A DNA stretch of 5,957 nucleotides, taken from Marinobacterium sp. xm-d-530. GTDB lineage: Bacteria; Pseudomonadota; Gammaproteobacteria; Pseudomonadales; Balneatricaceae. The position numbers and the translations under genes were made by a program. The stretch spans positions 1 to 5,957 of the forward strand of contig CATEEE010000166.1 in the NCBI GenBank assembly GCA_949499045.1. The letters are read 5' to 3'. Under the pieces are notes generated by a model. The model ran no database searches. It was given only the letters and a program-made list of their open reading frames with translations, and was not told where the DNA came from. This document shows, piece after piece, positions 4,671 to 5,957 of the stretch. The first letter of the stretch is position 1; each line of letters opens with the position of its first letter.

Positions 4671-5957
4671 CCTCGTTATAACCCGTTAAATCCTCAAGGA
4701 ACTGACGACCTTCGCTCTGGCCAAAGGCGCCCAGACCGCGAAGAATGAATTGAATGTAGAACTTGTTTTCACGTTCGAAATCGCTGCTGCCATCGACAAT
4801 ACTGCGCTGTCCGGTAAAACGCACCTTCCAACAGCAGTTTTCATATTCAATACCCGCCAGCGTCTCTAGGTTTTCAGACTCTTTAATATCTTGAGTGTAT
4901 CGCGCCACGCCGCTCCACTCAGTGGTGATGGGCCAACGAGTCGCAAGATCAATCTGGTTGAAGGTATTGTTACCGTCACTGCTCTGCGTCTTACGCAGGT
5001 TCGCGTACAGGAGTCGTTCATCATCAGGGCGATAGTAAGCACGATAGTTCTCTGTTAGCAGTGCAGCTGTTTCACGGTCAATACGTGAATCATGACTTAG
5101 CGTCAGCACTTCAGAAGGCTTCCAACTGGCATAAACTGCGTAATCCGATTGATCAGATGTACCGGTTGAATCGCCAGGTCGAGCATCATGATCGCCAAAG
5201 TAGTGAGCCTGTGCAATGCCTGCCGAGATCAGTTCACGCCCCGTTAGACTGTAGACCTTACTCTCAAGCCCCAGTGTTGCTTGGTCGGTGTGGCTGACAC
5301 GGTCATTACCGGAGTAACCTAAATTTTCGAATAGGTTGCCGTAACTAAAGCCTAGGGCCCCGGAGTCAAAGTTCAGGGTGTCAGTGTCATCGCCATCAAC
5401 ATGAATCAGCTTGATGCGTGGCTCTAAAGTCTGAGTGGCAATCTCGCCCTGACGTTCAAAGATTAGGCCTGAATCCAACGAGGCAAACAGGTTTGTGTGC
5501 GATGCGCTGCTGTTATCAGAGAAGTCGTAGCTTGAGTGCCAAACGCCTGCTTCAGGTCTTAGGTAACCCCAAGTAGTTTCTGCGTTGTAACGGATTGACT
5601 GACGAGCATGCAGTCGAGTGCCATCGGTCGCGCTCTCATTGGTTGAATCAAACTGCGTGTACTGCGCGGATAGATTCAGTGTTGTATCACTCAAGTTTTG
5701 GCGGGTGCTGACATTCAGCTGGGGCATCCGCTTGTAGCTGGTTGAGCCATTAAGAATCTGATAATCGTTAACCAGTGCAGATGCGTTCCAACTATTGCCG
5801 CTGTAGGCCACTTGAGCACGCTGTGAAAGAACGTCTGTAGCGGGTACAGCCAGGGTCACAGGCGTTAGATCATCAAAATAGGTGTCATCACTGACGCGCG
5901 TAAAGCTAACATCACTGGACCAGTTGGGTGCCGGCGTGCCAGTGTGATTGAAGTCGA
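4651..5957 (-). CDS. lptD: LPS-assembly outer-membrane protein LptD, C-terminal portion (cut by window edge)
   Basis: LptD forms, with the lipoprotein LptE, the outer-membrane translocon that inserts lipopolysaccharide into the outer leaflet. The frame stays open to the right edge, so the start is outside the window; the GTG at 5859 is an internal valine codon, not a start. About 434 C-terminal residues are present of a protein normally near 780, covering most of the 26-strand barrel domain. Family signs are TRVSDDTYFDDL just inside the edge (about 5866-5901), TLEPRIKLIHV, NFDSGALGFSYGNLFE with GNDRVSHTDQ, and YENCCWKVRF. That adjacent Cys pair (4831-4836) corresponds to E. coli Cys724-Cys725, which forms the essential disulfides with N-terminal cysteines (not visible here). 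The 3' end overlaps surA, the chaperone LptD needs. Confidence 0.96.
   Translation of the reverse strand, partial: DFNHTGTPAPNWSSDVSFTRVSDDTYFDDLTPVTLAVPATDVLSQRAQVAYSGNSWNASALVNDYQILNGSTSYKRMPQLNVSTRQNLSDTTLNLSAQYTQFDSTNESATDGTRLHARQSIRYNAETTWGYLRPEAGVWHSSYDFSDNSSASHTNLFASLDSGLIFERQGEIATQTLEPRIKLIHVDGDDTDTLNFDSGALGFSYGNLFENLGYSGNDRVSHTDQATLGLESKVYSLTGRELISAGIAQAHYFGDHDARPGDSTGTSDQSDYAVYASWKPSEVLTLSHDSRIDRETAALLTENYRAYYRPDDERLLYANLRKTQSSDGNNTFNQIDLATRWPITTEWSGVARYTQDIKESENLETLAGIEYENCCWKVRFTGQRSIVDGSSDFERENKFYIQFILRGLGAFGQSEGRQFLEDLTGYNEDDRDNF

Noticed and set aside
4651..5859. Treating lptD as a complete 402-residue gene starting at 5859
   Set aside because: The codon at 5859 is GTG inside an open frame that continues to the window edge with conserved LptD sequence (TRVSDDTYFDDL), so it is internal.

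Overview
The window looks like a core chromosomal segment of a gammaproteobacterium. It carries the conserved outer-membrane/cofactor/ribosome cluster lptD-surA-pdxA-rsmA-apaG in the Enterobacteria/Pseudomonas order, an E. coli-type initiator tRNA, and a YecE-subfamily DUF72 gene. An Oceanospirillales-like marine lineage is my guess from sequence style and gene order, not something the sequence proves. Base composition looks near 50% G+C by eye. I see no insertion sequence, phage gene or CRISPR array.

Layout, left to right. Positions 1-63 are non-coding and hold a small hairpin. Positions 64-103 form a strong symmetrical terminator that ends transcription of the initiator tRNA (108-184, minus strand), whose promoter lies at 199-226. 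A divergent plus-strand gene (309-1157) encodes a YecE-like DUF72 protein. Its stop codon overlaps the stop codon of apaG, which comes from the opposite strand. From 1154 to the right edge everything is on the minus strand and tightly packed. In transcription order: lptD (C-terminal part only, cut by the window edge), surA (20-base overlap with lptD), pdxA (GTG start overlapping the surA stop by one base), rsmA (6 bases after pdxA) and apaG (26 bases after rsmA). A hairpin followed by a U7 tract, the probable end of this operon, lies inside the coding sequence of the convergent YecE-like gene.

How the genes work together. LptD is the outer-membrane LPS translocon barrel, and SurA is the periplasmic chaperone that helps LptD and other barrels fold, so their overlap couples a client to its chaperone. 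PdxA makes a pyridoxal phosphate precursor, RsmA dimethylates 16S rRNA, and ApaG is a small Fn3-like protein; this housekeeping grouping is conserved in the class, but apaH, the usual last member, is absent from its expected place.

No clearly new multi-gene system is visible. The points most worth a second look are the QSSLF C-terminus of the YecE-like protein, which resembles a sliding-clamp-binding peptide; a U1:U72 mismatch in the initiator tRNA; the operon terminator embedded in an opposing gene; loss of both parvulin histidines in the first PPIase domain of SurA; and two genes whose Shine-Dalgarno spacing argues for a start two codons downstream of an ATG.
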